Shown one piece after another: positions 12,001-27,000 of a DNA stretch of 64,000 nucleotides; position 1 is the stretch's first letter, and the number at the start of each line of letters is the position of its first letter. The DNA comes from Hippopus hippopus (taxonomy: Eukaryota > Mollusca > Bivalvia > Cardiida > Cardiidae). Where the stretch lies: positions 42,212,360 to 42,276,359 of the forward strand of contig OX328107.1 of the NCBI GenBank assembly GCA_946811185.2, read 5' to 3'. The translations under genes were made by a program, and so were the position numbers. Under the pieces are notes generated by a model. That model made no database searches. It was not told the origin of the DNA and saw nothing but the letters and a program-made list of their open reading frames with translations.

Positions 12001-15000
12001 AAATCCGACAGACCCAGAGACCGCCACAGAGGAGGCACTGAGAGAATATTTCTCACACATCATGAATGGGGTCAGTGTATCATAAAGTAAAATTGTTGAT
12101 CTTTTTACCCTTAACTCTTTACCAAACAACAAAATTTTAGACTTGTCCAAATTGGAAGCATTTGCAGATGACAAAATAAACATGATTCGAAAATTGAAAT
12201 CTGTTTTGGGAAGGGTGGAAAACATTGTGGGAAAAGAAGAAAATGATGCTTACAAGCATTTTCTCCTTTTCTCACAATGTTTTCAAAAGTCCTTTTTCTC
12301 AGGGTCGTTAAAAGTCAGGATTGTGTGGTAAAGGGTTAAGGTGCAAAGCATGACTCGAAGACCTTTTGCGAATAATGTAGATCAAGATCAGACAGCACAG
12401 GACATGTAGTCTGATCTTGGATCTACACTGTCCGTAAAGGAGATATTTTTAAAAAAAGACTTTGAAATAGCAATATTGGGGGTTTTACACTCGGCTTGAA
12501 AGTTTCATTTGACTTACTTAACCCTTTACCACACAATCCCGACTTTTAACGACCCTGAGGAAAAAGCCTTTTGAAAACATTGTGGGAAAAGGAGAAAATG
12601 CTGGTAACCAGCATTTTCTCCATTTACCACTATGTTTTCTATCCTTCCTCAGACAACTTCCACAGTTTTAGCCACACTAAATTTGGCGTCTGTATACACT
12701 TTGGGTTTGGACAGGTTAACAGGATAAGGGTTAACATACAATAAAATTTTATACTTGTCCAAATTGAGAGCAGTTGCAGATGACAAATTAACTCTTTACC
12801 AAACGACATAATTTTAGAGGAGTCCAAATTGGAAGCATTTGCAGACAACAAAATTAATGTGACTCAAACTTTGAAATTTGTTTTGGGAAGGGTAGAAAAC
12901 ATTGTGGGAAAAGGAGAAAATGCTGTTTACCAGTATTTTCTCCTTTTCCCACAATGTTTTCAGAAGGCTTCTTTCTCAGGGTGGTGAAAACCCAGGATTG
13001 TTTGGTAAAGGGATAAATGTTGCTCATATGATGGAATCTACCTTTGAAAAGGTAGAAAATCATGTTGGTAAAAGAGAAAATTCTGGAGACAGTTTTTTTA
13101 AAAGCTTTCTCTCCTAGGGCTGTTAAAATTTGGGGTTATTTAGTAAAACTATTTTTTTTTTTAAGTGCAAAAAGGACAAAGAAATGAAATGGAAATTACC
13201 ACTTTATTGTGATAGTTGAGAAATAAAATGAAACATGTTATGCATGCTTTAACCAATTCTATTTTTAGACATACAACACACTACATATATTAGAAAATTA
13301 TAAAAAAGCCAAACATGCAGAATAGAATTCAATGCAGGAAAAAAGGCAATTGCTCCTTGGCCCACAATGCTTTGCAAACTGGTCATTACCATGACCACAA
13401 AAAGTTGAATTTGTACAGGGTTTAGAGCCAGGTTAATATATATCATGAGTTAAAATCTTCAATCATTCAACAATGAAAAGAACAAATGACACATTATCTC
13501 ACTACATGTAACTGAAAATTTTTATGTCAAATGAAAATGCTGGTTACCAGCATTTTGTCCTTTTCCCAAAATGTTTTCTAAAGCGCTTTTTCATCAGGAT
13601 CATTAAAACACAGGATCATGTGGTAATAGATAAATTCTTACCAAAGTACAAAGTTTGAAATCAGTCCAAATTAAAAGCATTTGCAGATGACAAATTAAAC
13701 ATTTCTCAAATAGCAATATTTGTCTTGAATATGCTATAAAGCATTGTTTTCCCACAATGCTTTCAAAAAGGCTTTTTCCTCAGGGTCATCAAAATGCAAT
13801 ACTGTGTGGTAAAAGGTTAAGCATTAGTGGGTAGTTTGTAACGAATAATTCATGTTTTGTAGGTGGACCTCAGATATATGTCTATTGACGATCCTGACAT
13901 AGAAATGTTTGTGACCTTATCTGGTTTCTTGATTATCAAGGTAAGGGAGAAAACTCACATCCCGTCAGGACTCTTCATATGTGAGCCTTTTACTTTATCA
14001 GCACTGTTTAGATAGTTTTGGGAAAGTATTGTGACAAATGAAGATATTTTTTAGCAATTTTTACATTTATCACACTTTCCTCATTATTCTCTTTCTCTCA
14101 TATTTCATTTCTAGGAAAGTCGTCTTGTTTTTTTGCCAGAAGCACATAAGTACCAGTACATTGTATGTCTGCTTGAAAGACATAGGTAGTATGTTTTATA
14201 AAAGTAAAATCTGCTTTTCCATCCAAGGTGCACCCCAAAAAAAAATATTCAGATAAAATAAAAGCAAAACTTTTTCTTTGATTCAATTGAAGGCATTTGC
14301 AGACAAAAAATTGAACATGACTTAAACCATTGTTTTTATCTTTGAAAACATGCAAAACATTGTGGAAAAAGGGGAAAATATTGGCTAACAGCATTTTCTC
14401 CTTTTTTTATACAATATTTTGAAAAGCCCTCTTTCTCAGGATTGTTTGAACCCTTTACCAAACGATAAAATTTTAGACTGGTCCAAATTGAAAGCACTTG
14501 CAGATGATAAAATAAACGTAACTCAAAAATTGAAATTTGTTTCCAGCAGGGTAGAAAACATTGTGGGAAAAGGAGAAAATGCTGGTTACCAGCATTTTCT
14601 CCTTTTCCCACAATGTTTTCAAAAGGCTTCTATTCCTGACCCGTAAAAACCAGGGATTGTTTGGGAAATGGTTAAATTGTTTCGAAAAAGGTCAACTGAA
14701 ACTTGCTAGGGATATCATTTTAATGAATCCTGTTGGCTTCCCTGTTGTAGATCATAGTGGTCTTTTTTGCATTCACAGTAATCTTGGGACATCAAGTAAC
14801 CTTTCCATCATCAGCTTTTCTGTATTGTCTTTCTATACAGGAACGAGGAGAAAACAATCCATTTCCCCCATCAAAACTTTTAAAAGATACCGAAGGAGCT
14901 GAGTATGCAGACATAAATGTCTTCATTGATCGAGCCCAGAAGTGGACAAATGAAGTAATTGATACTGATGATGATGATCATGTGTTTATCTTCTCAGGGT

Positions 15001-18000
15001 ATATTTATTGTGTTATATGTTCAAAATAAATGTTTTTCATACACTTCCCCTTTTCTCTTTGTTGTGCAAAAACACTGAACCTTTCTTATATCTCTGTTTT
15101 TACTGAAGATACTTTAAACTTTGGCCATTTATTATACCCACTGAAGGCAGAGAGATAAAGTTTTTGCATTGTCCGTCTGTCCATCTGTTTGTCTGTCTGT
15201 CAGTCCGGATAGATATCTTTTGAAATCCTTGATGAAAATTGATATAACTTCATACATGTGTGCCTTATGACAGTCTACCGATGTACTTTTGTTTTTTTTT
15301 ATCTAATGCTGTGTCATGAAGAAAGGAGGCTTGATCTATATTTGCATTATGGACCAATATCTCTTTAACTACTGGACAAAATTTTCTGAGACTTCATATT
15401 TATATTTTTTATCATAGGCCACAGACAAGTGTTTTTTAGTTTTATTTAATGAAATGTCATGTCATCGAAAATGGGAGCTTAATGAATAATTTCATTATGG
15501 ACCAATAACAAAAATGGCATGTGTACATGCAAAATACAATACCTCTTATATGTTTCTATCAAAAAAGATCTTTTTCACGGGGGGATATCATTTTAACAAA
15601 ATAGCTTGTTTACTATCAAAAGGGGAACCAATATCAAAGGGCAGGTAACTCTCAATATATTTTTGACAGTTATGCCCTTTTGCATCTCATGATTTTCATG
15701 GAAAAAGCACTGGCAGCCGAGCATTGGCAGCCACGTGCTGTCCTTTGGTTACCTGTTTTTTTGCAATCAAATTTTTTCGTTGGGACACCCTGAGTAAAAT
15801 TTCTTTCTAATTTCAGGTACACCCTTTTTGATGCTCCGTCAGGATCTACTGGTGTCATCGGTAAGTTTTTTTCTTCAACTGCAGCCACGTTTTAAACAAC
15901 TGCTTTTCACCCTTTGTCAAACAATCCCAAAGTTTTAATAACATTGTGGTGAAAAAAAAACTTTGGAAAACATTGTGGGAAAAGGAGGTAATGCTGGTAA
16001 TCATCAGTTTCTTCTTTTCCCACAAGGTTTTAACCAGGGATCTTATATACAGTGTGTATACGATCCCTGGTTTTAACAAAGCTATTTCCTCAGGGTCATT
16101 AAAACTTTGGATTGTGTGGTAATTAAAGAATGCATGACCTGGGTTTAGTATCTTATGCCAACAGTGTAGATCATGACCAGACTGCACAGACCATGCAATT
16201 TGATCTTCGTTCTACACTGTCCTCTTCTTTGCCAGATGTTCAGACAAAATCATCTTTCGCATTATCTACATCTTATGTACTATCTGAGAATGTCCATTGC
16301 ACTAATTTAGCATGACAAGGATCAACCCTTTACCAAACGACAAAATTCTTCTCCCACCCATATTGACAGCATTTTCAGATGACAAATTAAATATAGCTCA
16401 AATAATAAAAAAAAATTCTTTTGAAAGGGTAGAAAAAAATTGTAGAAAAGGGATAAACCTATTTACAAATGACAAATTAGATATGGCTCAAAATGTCAAA
16501 TAATAGAAATTTTCTTTTGAAAAGGTAGAAAAAAAAATGTTAGAAAATGGAGAAAATGCTGGTTACCAGCCTTTTCTCCTTTTCCCACAATGTCTTTAAA
16601 AGTTTTATTCCTCAGGATTAAGTTGCAGCATTATTTAGTAAAGGTTAACTTACTGATGTACAGACTTTTTCTCACCAAGCAAAATTTTTAAGCTAAGATT
16701 TACCCTATCTGATATTTTTGTAGCTGGGAACAGACTGAAAATGTGATTTAGTTTGTTTTTCATTTAGATGACATATTAAGTCTAGTAACCCTTTCCCCAA
16801 TGATCCCTTTGTTTTAACAGCCCTGAGGAAGGCCTCTGAAAACATGTCGGAAAAGGAAAAATTCTAGCTATCAGCATTTTCTCCTTTTGTTAGGATGTTT
16901 TTCAGCCCCTTCAAAGACAAATATCATTTGAACCACATGTTATTTGTAGTCTGCAAATGTTGTAAAAATTGACAGGTCTAACATTTGTTAGAGTTAAATG
17001 CCCTTTATCAAATAATCCTATTGTTTTGATAGGCCCAGAGGTAGGCTTTTGGAAACATTGTGGCAAAAGGAGAAAATGCTGGCTAACAGCATTTACTCTT
17101 TTTGCTGTGATGTTTTCTACCTTACCAAAGACAAATTCTATCATTGAGTCTTTATTAATTTTGTTTTCTGCATCAGTTTTGTTTTCTGCAAAAGTAATGC
17201 TTTTAATATGGACCAGTCAGATTTTGTCATCTGGTAAAGAGAAAAAAAAAAGAACTATAAAACAATATGTGTCACAGATTACAGTATTGTATTATGTTTG
17301 TAACATGTGCAGTATTTTTGTCACGTGTGTGCACATGAGGTGATATGCATTTACCTGCTGTCAGATGGAAAAAAAAAAACATTTTTTTACAGCATAAAAA
17401 ATGTCAACAGATAAATGAGTAACAATAACAATGTTGAAGTTTGTATGAGAGTATGTAACTGAGTGATAACAAAGAGGTGTAGCTGCTAAAAGTACATCTA
17501 AGCCCCACTCTGGCAGAATGGAGTTTAATGCATCTCCAAACAAGTCCTAACATAATCATTGATCTATAAAATCCATTTTGTTTAACAACTGGCTGAATCA
17601 TGAGGTAGAATGGTCCTTGTACATTCAGAAAATTCCCAAATATCAAAAAGTTTTGACCCATGTCAGCATGTGTACTGCTACTGACAGGTTGGGAAATCAC
17701 AAAATTTTTGTTTTCATACACTGCCTGGAAAAATGATAGAATGTTTTTCTCTGTCTTTTGTGTTTAACTCTTTAACACATGACAAAAATGATTGATTGTA
17801 TGGTGTTTAATGCCGTTTTCAACATTATTTCAGTTATATCAAGGCGGCCAGTGCACCTATCCATGCTTTCCTGGAGTCTTTTTTACCAGTACTCAGCACA
17901 ATCTTCTTTCCAAGCCACTGGCTGCTTTCTCACATAACCATCGTCGTGACCATGGTCAGCGGTGAGAACAAGACAGAAAAATAGAGATGTCAAAATTGAA

Positions 18001-21000
18001 AGCATTTGCAGACGACAAATTAAAGGTAGCTGAAATGAAGAAATTTGCTCTTGATAAGGCAGAAACATTGTGTGAAAAGGAGAAAATGGTCACCAGCATT
18101 TTCTCCTTTTTGTACAATGTTTTCTAAAGACTTCTTCCTTAGGGTTGTTAAAACTTGGGATTGTATGGTAAAGGGTTAACACTTTATCAAAGAACAAAAT
18201 TTTAGACCCTTCCAAGTTGCTATCATTTATGAACTACTAATTTAGTGTGGCTGAAAAGATTGGATTTATGTATGAAAATGTAAACATTGAAGGAAAAGGA
18301 GAAAGACCTGGTAACAATTTTTTTAAAAAGCCACCTCCAACAGAGTTGTTAAAACACTGGTTTGTGTTAAAGGGTTAATTTTAACTACTGATTTATGCTT
18401 CATATTCTAAGAAACTAATTTTCTCCTTTTCTAACAATGTTTTCTACTGTTTCACAGGCAATAAATCATATTGTGTCACATTTGTCATCTGCAAATGCAT
18501 TCGGTATGAGCAAGTTTAAAAAGATTGTAAAAATGCTGTAATCTCCATCAAAACACACAGTGTGGGTATAAAAATCATATTCTGTGACACTTCAAAATGC
18601 ATGTGAAAAATAGTCCATGGTTAATTTAGCCTTTACCAGGCGACAAAACACTGAAAGAATTTGCAAAGGACAAATTAAATTGCTGAAATGATACAATTTT
18701 TTCTCAGATAGAGAAATGAACAATGTGAGAAAAGGAGAAAACTGCTATTTACCAGCATTTTCTCCTTTTCCCCAAGAATTTTCACAAGCCTTTTCCGCGG
18801 GGTTGTTAAAAGACAGATTTTTAGGTAAAGGAGTAGACATTGTATTATTAGAAGGGAATTTAGTTCATTACCTGTTTTCTTTGTCTTTTCTTGGATAGTC
18901 CACAAGTGCGGTATTAGATAGATGGAATAAACGCAATATGTATGCGACATTCAAACTTTTAATTAGCGAAACTGCCTGGATCTCGTCTGGGTCTTACAGA
19001 CGTGGGAATACATAGACATGCACATTAAACAACAACTATACACAAGCACAGTATGTAATGGTACCTGGTGGCAGCTCTGATTATGTGGGAGTGGCTTGGT
19101 CAAGGCACTACAGAGCCCTAGCCTAGTGTTGGTGAAACTAAAGAAAAACACACATAAGTAATTTGTTCTGGTGATGTGACTGAAGTAATGTTTAAAGCAT
19201 CTTGTACAACATGAGTCATACAAATGAGCCATGCTCTGGCAAAGAAAGGTTTAATGCATCTCGATCTGTGTTGCATTATACTAAGCAAGTCATCACATAA
19301 ATATGAAACCATAAAATCCATTGAGCCTAACAATCGAGTGCGTCAAAGTTAAGCCCCTTTTTCACAGAGTGTAGCTCAAATAAATGGAAAATCATGGAAC
19401 AAGGATATCGCAAGTGGTTTTTTATGTTTATGAATTTCAGGTGTGGCATACCTGAATGGCATATGTGGGAAATTTAGGACTTCCATCAACCAGGAACACG
19501 GTCATAATTATTTGATCATGACCAATCTAGCGGCTCATGAGCTTGGACACAAGTATGTAATATATACTACTCACACTTTGATAGGGATCATTTAGATATT
19601 TCAACAAGGGTATATGTTTAAAAATACTTTTTGCTTAAAAAACATTCATTACTTCAGATGGATTATTTCATTAGCATTGCAATGTTCCATATTGAAAAAA
19701 CCATACTTGATGCATGCCACCCATACATATCAGCTGAATCTAAGATCGTGATCCCTGGCAAATTTTGAGTAGTATACATGTAATTAACTCTTTACCAAAC
19801 AATCCCCGGTTTTCACGACCCTGAAAAAGAAGCCTTCTGAAAACATTGTGGGAAAAGGAGAAAATGCTGGTAACCAGCATTTTCTCCTTTTCCCACAATG
19901 TTTTCTTCCCTTCCCAAAACAAATTTCAGTTTTTGAATCACATTTATTTTATCGTCTGCAAATGCTATCAATTTGGACTAGTCCAAAATTTTGTCGTTTG
20001 GTAAAGAATTAACTCTTTACCACATGACACAATTTTGGACTTGTATAAATCCAAAGCATTTACAGGCAACATATCTATATAGGATCTGACATGAGTTGGC
20101 TTTTGAGATAAAATTTTATTAAACGAGTCTAGGGAAATGTTATTAAGCGAGCCTCTGGCGAGCTTAATAACATTTTTCCTTGACGAGTTTAAAAAGATTT
20201 TATCTCAAATGCCAACGAATGTCAGAATCTTTTTATCACATGACGATATTTCACGAAATATAGATCAGATGATGCAAAACCGTTTATAGATGCACCCGCG
20301 GTAATATTCATAAACCCCATTCACTTCTATGAAATAAGTACAAAATGACGTCAAAAATGACGTCACACAAATATGATATAAAACGTGTATGAGATAAGAA
20401 AATTCGTAATGGGTATATTACACTGAAAACAAGGGAGGTTATGTGATAAAATGTGGTTCATATTGTAGAATTTGTCTCTGAATGTGTAGAAAACATTGTG
20501 TGAAAAGGAGAAAATGCTGACTACAAGCATTTTCTCCTTTTCCCATAATGTTTTCAAAAGCCTTCTTCCTCAAGGTTATTAAAACTTGGGATGATGTGGT
20601 AAACTTACTATGTCCTGAAACAAAGTTCCATCACATGACTGAGTACATCATTGTGAAGTAGGAGCACTCAACATGAATTACGGTTAGATACATGGATACA
20701 TCTGACAACATTGTGGAAAAAATTATTTAAAAAATTGTATGTCAGAAGTAATTTCATCTGCTGCTGAATGAATAAAGTTGGGTTTCAATGGTACTAAATG
20801 TGTCCATATTTTTGCTTGTTGAAAGCTGCCTTCTACCTCTGGGTGTATAAAAATTTGGAATTATATAGTAAAGGATTAAGCATGCAGTCAGATCTTGGAT
20901 CTACATTAACAGATGTTCTATAATCTGTCTTGGCCACATCAGTCTTGCTTTGCAACTTTTGGGTCCTTCCCACCTTCTGATTTAAGTCTTTACCAAATAG

Positions 21001-24000
21001 CATATATTTCAAAGAATTTGCAAAAGACAAATATAATATGGCTCAAAAGATGGAAATTGCTTTTTAAAGGGTAGAAAACATTGTGGAAAGGGGAGAAAAT
21101 GTTTGTTTCCAGCATGTTCCCCTTTTCCCACAATCTTTTCAATAGCTTCTTCTTCAGAGTCATTAAAAGTCAGGATTGTTTGGTAAATTTTTAACTCTGT
21201 ACCAGATAACAAAACTTTAGGTTTGTTCAAATGGAAAGCATTTTGCAGAATGTTACTCAAAATATGAAAAATATGAAATTTGTTTTAGGAAGGTAGAAAT
21301 CATTGTGGAAAAAAGAGAAAAATACTGGTTGCCAGCATGTTCTCCATTTCCGACAGTGTAAGAACATCGCATTGCTTGGTAAATTCATGTTGAAATGTAT
21401 AAATCTGAAACTTTAGTTCAACTGTACGACTCATCATGAAATTTTAGAAGATTGCCTAAGTTTTTGGAAAGTGATAATTCTAATCTTTTTCTCGATTCCT
21501 TTTGAATCCCATTTCCTGAGGTTTCCTGTATTAAGTCTTTACCAAACAACAGAAATTTAGACACACCTAAATTACACTCTTTATGAAACAAAATTTTAGA
21601 ATGGTCCAAATCAGAAGCATTTGCTTTATTCTTCAGAGTTGCTAAAACATAGGATTGTTTTTTAAACTGTTTACCACACATCCCGAGTTTAAACAGCGTT
21701 AGGAAAAACGCTTTGGGAAACATAGTGGAAAAAGGAGAAAATGCTGGAAACCTTTTTTCAACATGTTTTCTACTCAATCAAAGACAGAAATCATCATTTG
21801 AGCTACCTTTAATTTGTCGTCACCATGTTTTCTAATCAGTCCAAGACAGATATTGTCATTTTGAGCTAACTGTAATTTGTCGTCTGCAAGATGATTTCAA
21901 TTTGGTTTGATTTATTGATTGATTGTATGGTTTTTAACACCGTTTTCAACATTATTTCAGTTATATCACAGCAGACAGTGCACCTATCCATGCTTTCCTG
22001 GAGTTTCTTTTACCAGTACTCTGCACAATATTCTTTTCAAGCCACTGGCTACTTTCCAACATAACCATCATCGAAACAGCAGTCAGCTGTGAGAGAGGAA
22101 TGAATCCTGTTGCGATGACTATCATCATTTCTTGGAAAGAAATTGGCCGAGCCATGATCGATCCTGTAACCCCTTGTTCTCAAGTCCTGGCTTTTTCAAT
22201 TTGAACATGAAAATTCTGCATTATTTTTCAGTCTTGGGGCAGATCATGATGAAGGTCAAAGTACAAACTGTTCGAGGGAAGACCGCTATATTATGGCCCC
22301 GTTTATGACTTCTTCTATAGACCCTGACGACTTCACCATCAACCGATTTAGATTCTCTCAGTGCTCTATTGAAGGATTCAAGAGACGATTTGCAACTATG
22401 AGCAAGTATGTCCTTTTCACTTTTTACTGTAATTTACCAATGTTTTTTCGTCTATTTTCATCTCATTTCTGTGCAAAAGAATTTTGGACTCATCCAACTT
22501 GACAGCTTTTGCTAAAAACAGATAAATATTCCTTTAACTCTTTACCAAACAATCCCCAGTTTTAACGACCCTTGGAGAGAAGACTTTTGAAAACATTGTG
22601 GGAAAAGGAGAAAATGCTGGTATCCAGCATTTTCTCCTTTCCCCACAATGTTTTCTACCCATTTCATGGCAAATTTTAATTTTTCTGTCACATCTATTTT
22701 GACATCTGCAAATGCTTTGAATTTGGAACGGTCTAAAATTTTGTCGTCTGGTAGAGTTAACTCTTTTACCGAATGACAACGTTGTAGATTTGACCAAATT
22801 GAAAGCATTTGCAGACATCAAATAACATGTGGTGCAAAACTTATAATTCATTTATCTTTGAAAGGGTTGAAAATATTGGCGGAAAAGGATAAAATGCTTA
22901 TTACAAGCATTTTCTCTTTTTCCCACAGTGTTTTCAAAAGCCTTCTTCCTCATACTTAAAACTCGGGATTGTTTTGGAAGGGGTTAACGGTTGGATTTGA
23001 TTTTGAAAGGCACTGGGGTATTGGATGAAAAAAAAAACTGGTTACCAGGATTTTCTTCTTTTTCTTTCGTTGCTGTCAAAAGCCGTCTTCCCGAGGGTCA
23101 TAACAGAGGGTCACTGGTTGGATCCTCTGGCCAATTTCTTTCCAAGGATTGATGATAGTCATTGCAACAGGATTCATTCCTTTCTCACCACTGACCATTG
23201 TTTTGAAGAGGGTTATGTGGAGAAGCAGCCAGTGGCTTAGAAAGAATATTGTGCGGAATACTGGTGAAAGAAACTTCAGGAAAGCATGGATAGGTGCACT
23301 GGCCGCTTGGATATAACTGAATCAATGTTGAAAACAGCGTTAAACACCATACAATCTATCAATCAATCATGAGGGTCATAGAAACCCAGGATTTTTTCTG
23401 TAAAGATTAACCCTTTATGAAACAATGCTATGTTTAAGCCCCTTTGAGGAAAAAAAAACTATTGAAAACTTTGTGAGAAAAGCAGAAAATGCTGGTGATC
23501 AGCCTTTTATCCTTTTCCAACAATGTTTCTGAGAAAGTAAAAAACAATTTCCATCATTTGTGCCACATTTATTCAATCACCTACCAACGTTACCAACTTG
23601 ATTTCAAGTTTTGTCATTTGGTAAAGGGTTTATCCAGGAGTCATAAGTTGGAATCCTAGCCTTGCCAAGCCTCATGGCAAAATTTAAGACTGGGCCATAT
23701 TGAAAGAATTTACAGGTGACTGTTCAAATGTTTTTCAAATGACAGTATATGTCCTTGAAAAGGAAGAAAACATTGTGGGAAAACGAGAAAATGCTGGTTA
23801 CTAGCATTTTCTCCTTTTCCCAGATTGATTGCAAAAGCCCTCTTTCCTAGGGTCATTAAAACCTGGGATTGTTTAGTAAAAGCTTAAGGAATGATGATGG
23901 TTATTGCGTCAGAATTAATTCCTTTCTCATTTCTGAACATTTCTTTTGACAGTGTTGATGTGGGAAAGCAACCAATGGCTTGGAAAGAGCAATATGCAGG

Positions 24001-27000
24001 TTACTGGTAAAAGAAACTCTAGGAAATCATGGATAGGTGTACTATCTGCCCTGATTTAAGTTAAAACAATCAAAACAGAAGGTTTCAGGATGCATTCACT
24101 GATCTAATTAATCCTTCACTAAACAACCCAATGTTTTAACAACTAAAGAAAAATGCAATACAAAACATTTAGCTGTTTACCAGCATTACCTTGTTTTCCT
24201 ACAGCATTTTTTACCCTTTGAAAGACAAATTTCATGTTTTGAGTATATTTGTTGTCTTAATGCTTTGTTCATTGTTCGTGTTTATTGTTTGTGTTTTATT
24301 TTTTTCAGCAACTGTCTTATAGGCCATGGTGACTTCTTCAATGAAACTGCCTTCAACATTCATGTATCCAAGTTACCAGGGGAGATATATTCTTTAGATG
24401 AACAGTGTAGACTTCTACAAGGGGACCACTCACGACCTTGTTCAGTAAGTACTTAATTCCTAACCATACAACAAATTTAAATTTTTTTTATTTCTCCAAA
24501 CTGAAAGCATTTGCAGACAACAAAATAGATGTGACTCAAAAAATGAAATTTCTTTCTGATAGGGTAGAAAACAATGTAGGAAAAGGAGGAAATGCTGGTT
24601 CCAAGCGTTTTATCCTTTTCCCACATGTTTTCAAAAGCTTTTTTTTTTCAGGGTTGTTTACATGTTTTACAAAGGATTATATTGTGAAAACATTAAAATT
24701 TTCTTGTAGTATCACTTAAGCTTATAGTACTGATCAAGGGAAATAAGTCCTGTTTACTCACAACAGTATATGTAGTTTGTTACCATTTACCTCCCTTGAT
24801 TATCAAACCACTCTGCTTCAGATTGGTGTTAAGTATTAAAAGTTTTTAGATAAAAAAAATGCTCAGTTTTCAGCGAGAGTGATTTATTTTGGTGTTAATT
24901 GTAATGCTCAGATGAGTTTAATATTTAATATAAATTGAGGTTTGTATCATTCAGGTTTTGTTCCAGAACTTCACCATTCATGGCATTTGAAAAAAACTTT
25001 TTTTGCTACTAAAAATTTGGAAATCTTATTGTCAAAGCACTCTTTGTTAGAGTTCATTGATATTTGATATGAATGATACTTGATTAGACCTGATCAGACC
25101 TACTTGTATTCATTGACATCATTTTTGCATCTATTGTAGGGGGATAGGCTATTTTCAGTATAAAAGTTTATTGCTGTATAGACTTCTTTAAATACGATTT
25201 ATGTCTCTGTCAATGCCAATTAAGTGCATGATACATTTATTTAACCCTTTACCCAACAATCTCAGGTTTTCACAATCCTGGGAAAGAAGACTCTTGAAAA
25301 CATAGTGGGAAAAGGAGAAAATGCTGGTAACCAGCATTTTCTCCTTTTCCCACAATGTTTTCTGCTCTTTCAGAGAGCTTAAGCTCATTTGTACCATTGT
25401 TGAATTTGTCATCTGCAAATGCTTTGAAATTGGACTACTCTAAAATATTATTGTGTGGTAAAGAGTTAAAGGGCAGTGGAACAACAAAGACCCACCAGGG
25501 CCCTATTGTTTTCTTTCAGTCTGCCACAGATGAAACCATATGTTCACGGCTGTGGTGCTCTGCCCCTGATGGTAGCTGTAATGCTTTTGCTGCTGCACCA
25601 GGAACCAGCTGTGGACAACCTGGTAGAAACAAGGTTTTTAGTTCTTTTTATCTTTAGTGTTAGAATGGCATTTGGTAAATTTTATGATTAAACTTATAGC
25701 TGCAGCATTTGATTACTAGTTATAAATTAAATTTATCAATTGATAAACCAAAAGGAATGGTCAGAATCCATAGAAATAGTTAAAATGGGCATAATAATGC
25801 AATCATTGACAGTTCCCTAGTTGTCTGTCTTTTGCATTAACAGTTGATGAATCAATAAGGATGACAGTTAGTTTTGACAGCAACTGCTGACCTTGTTCAC
25901 TTATTAACTCTTTACCACACAATCCCGACTTTTAACGACCCTGAGAAAGAAGTCATTTGAAAACATTGTGGGAAAAGGATAAAATGCTGGTAACCAGCAT
26001 TTTCTCCATTTTCCACAATGTTTTCTACTCTTCCAACACCAAATTTCAATTTTTCAGTCACATTTATTTTGTCGTCTGCAAATGCTTTCAATTTGGACCA
26101 GTCTGTAATTTTGTTGTTTGGTAAAGAGTTAACCCTTAAGCTTCTAAATAAATGAAAAAAAAAAAAGCTTCCACTCCGAGTTGCACGTAGCAGCCTAAGG
26201 TTTAACCCTTTCCCAAACAATCCCTGGTTTTTACGATGCTGTGAAAGAAGGCTTTTGAAAACACTGTAGGAAAAGGAGAAAATGCTGGTAACCAGCATTT
26301 TCTCCTTTTCCCACAATGTTTTCTACCCTTTCATAGACAAAAATCGCCATTTGCATTACATTTGATTTGTCGTCTGCAAACGCTTTCAATTTGGTCTAGT
26401 CCAAAATTTTGTGGTTTGGGAAAGGGTTAACTTGTCTAGAAGTTTACCCTTTGCTGAACACTTTAAACCTTTATCAAGCCAAGAAATTACGGACTATCCA
26501 TATTTAAAGCATTTGCAGATGACAAGTTAAATGTGGCTCAATGATGGGAATTGTCTTTGATAGGGTAGAAAATATTGTGGGAATAGGGGGAAAATACTGG
26601 TTACCAGCATTTTCACCTCAACTTTTCTAACATTGTTTTGAGGAGCCTTTTTCATCAGTGTCATTAAAAAGTCTGAATTGTTCAGTTTAGGGTCATGAGG
26701 TAAACAAATAATGATAACCTTTGAAGCAATAAAACAATATTTTTTTCAACAGTATGGAGGCATTGTGGGAAAAGGGAGCATGGGCTTGTTTCAAGGATTT
26801 TCTACAATGTTTTCCAAAGCTGTTAACCTCAAGGGCATGAAAAGTTGTATTTGTACAGGACAGGGTTAAGTATAATTTTTTACTTTTTGTATTGTCTTTA
26901 TCCTGTACCAGACAATCCCGACTTTTAACACCCTGAAAAAAAGTCTTCAGAAAGCTTTGTGGGCAAACAAAAAAATACTGGTAACCAGCATTTTCTTTTC

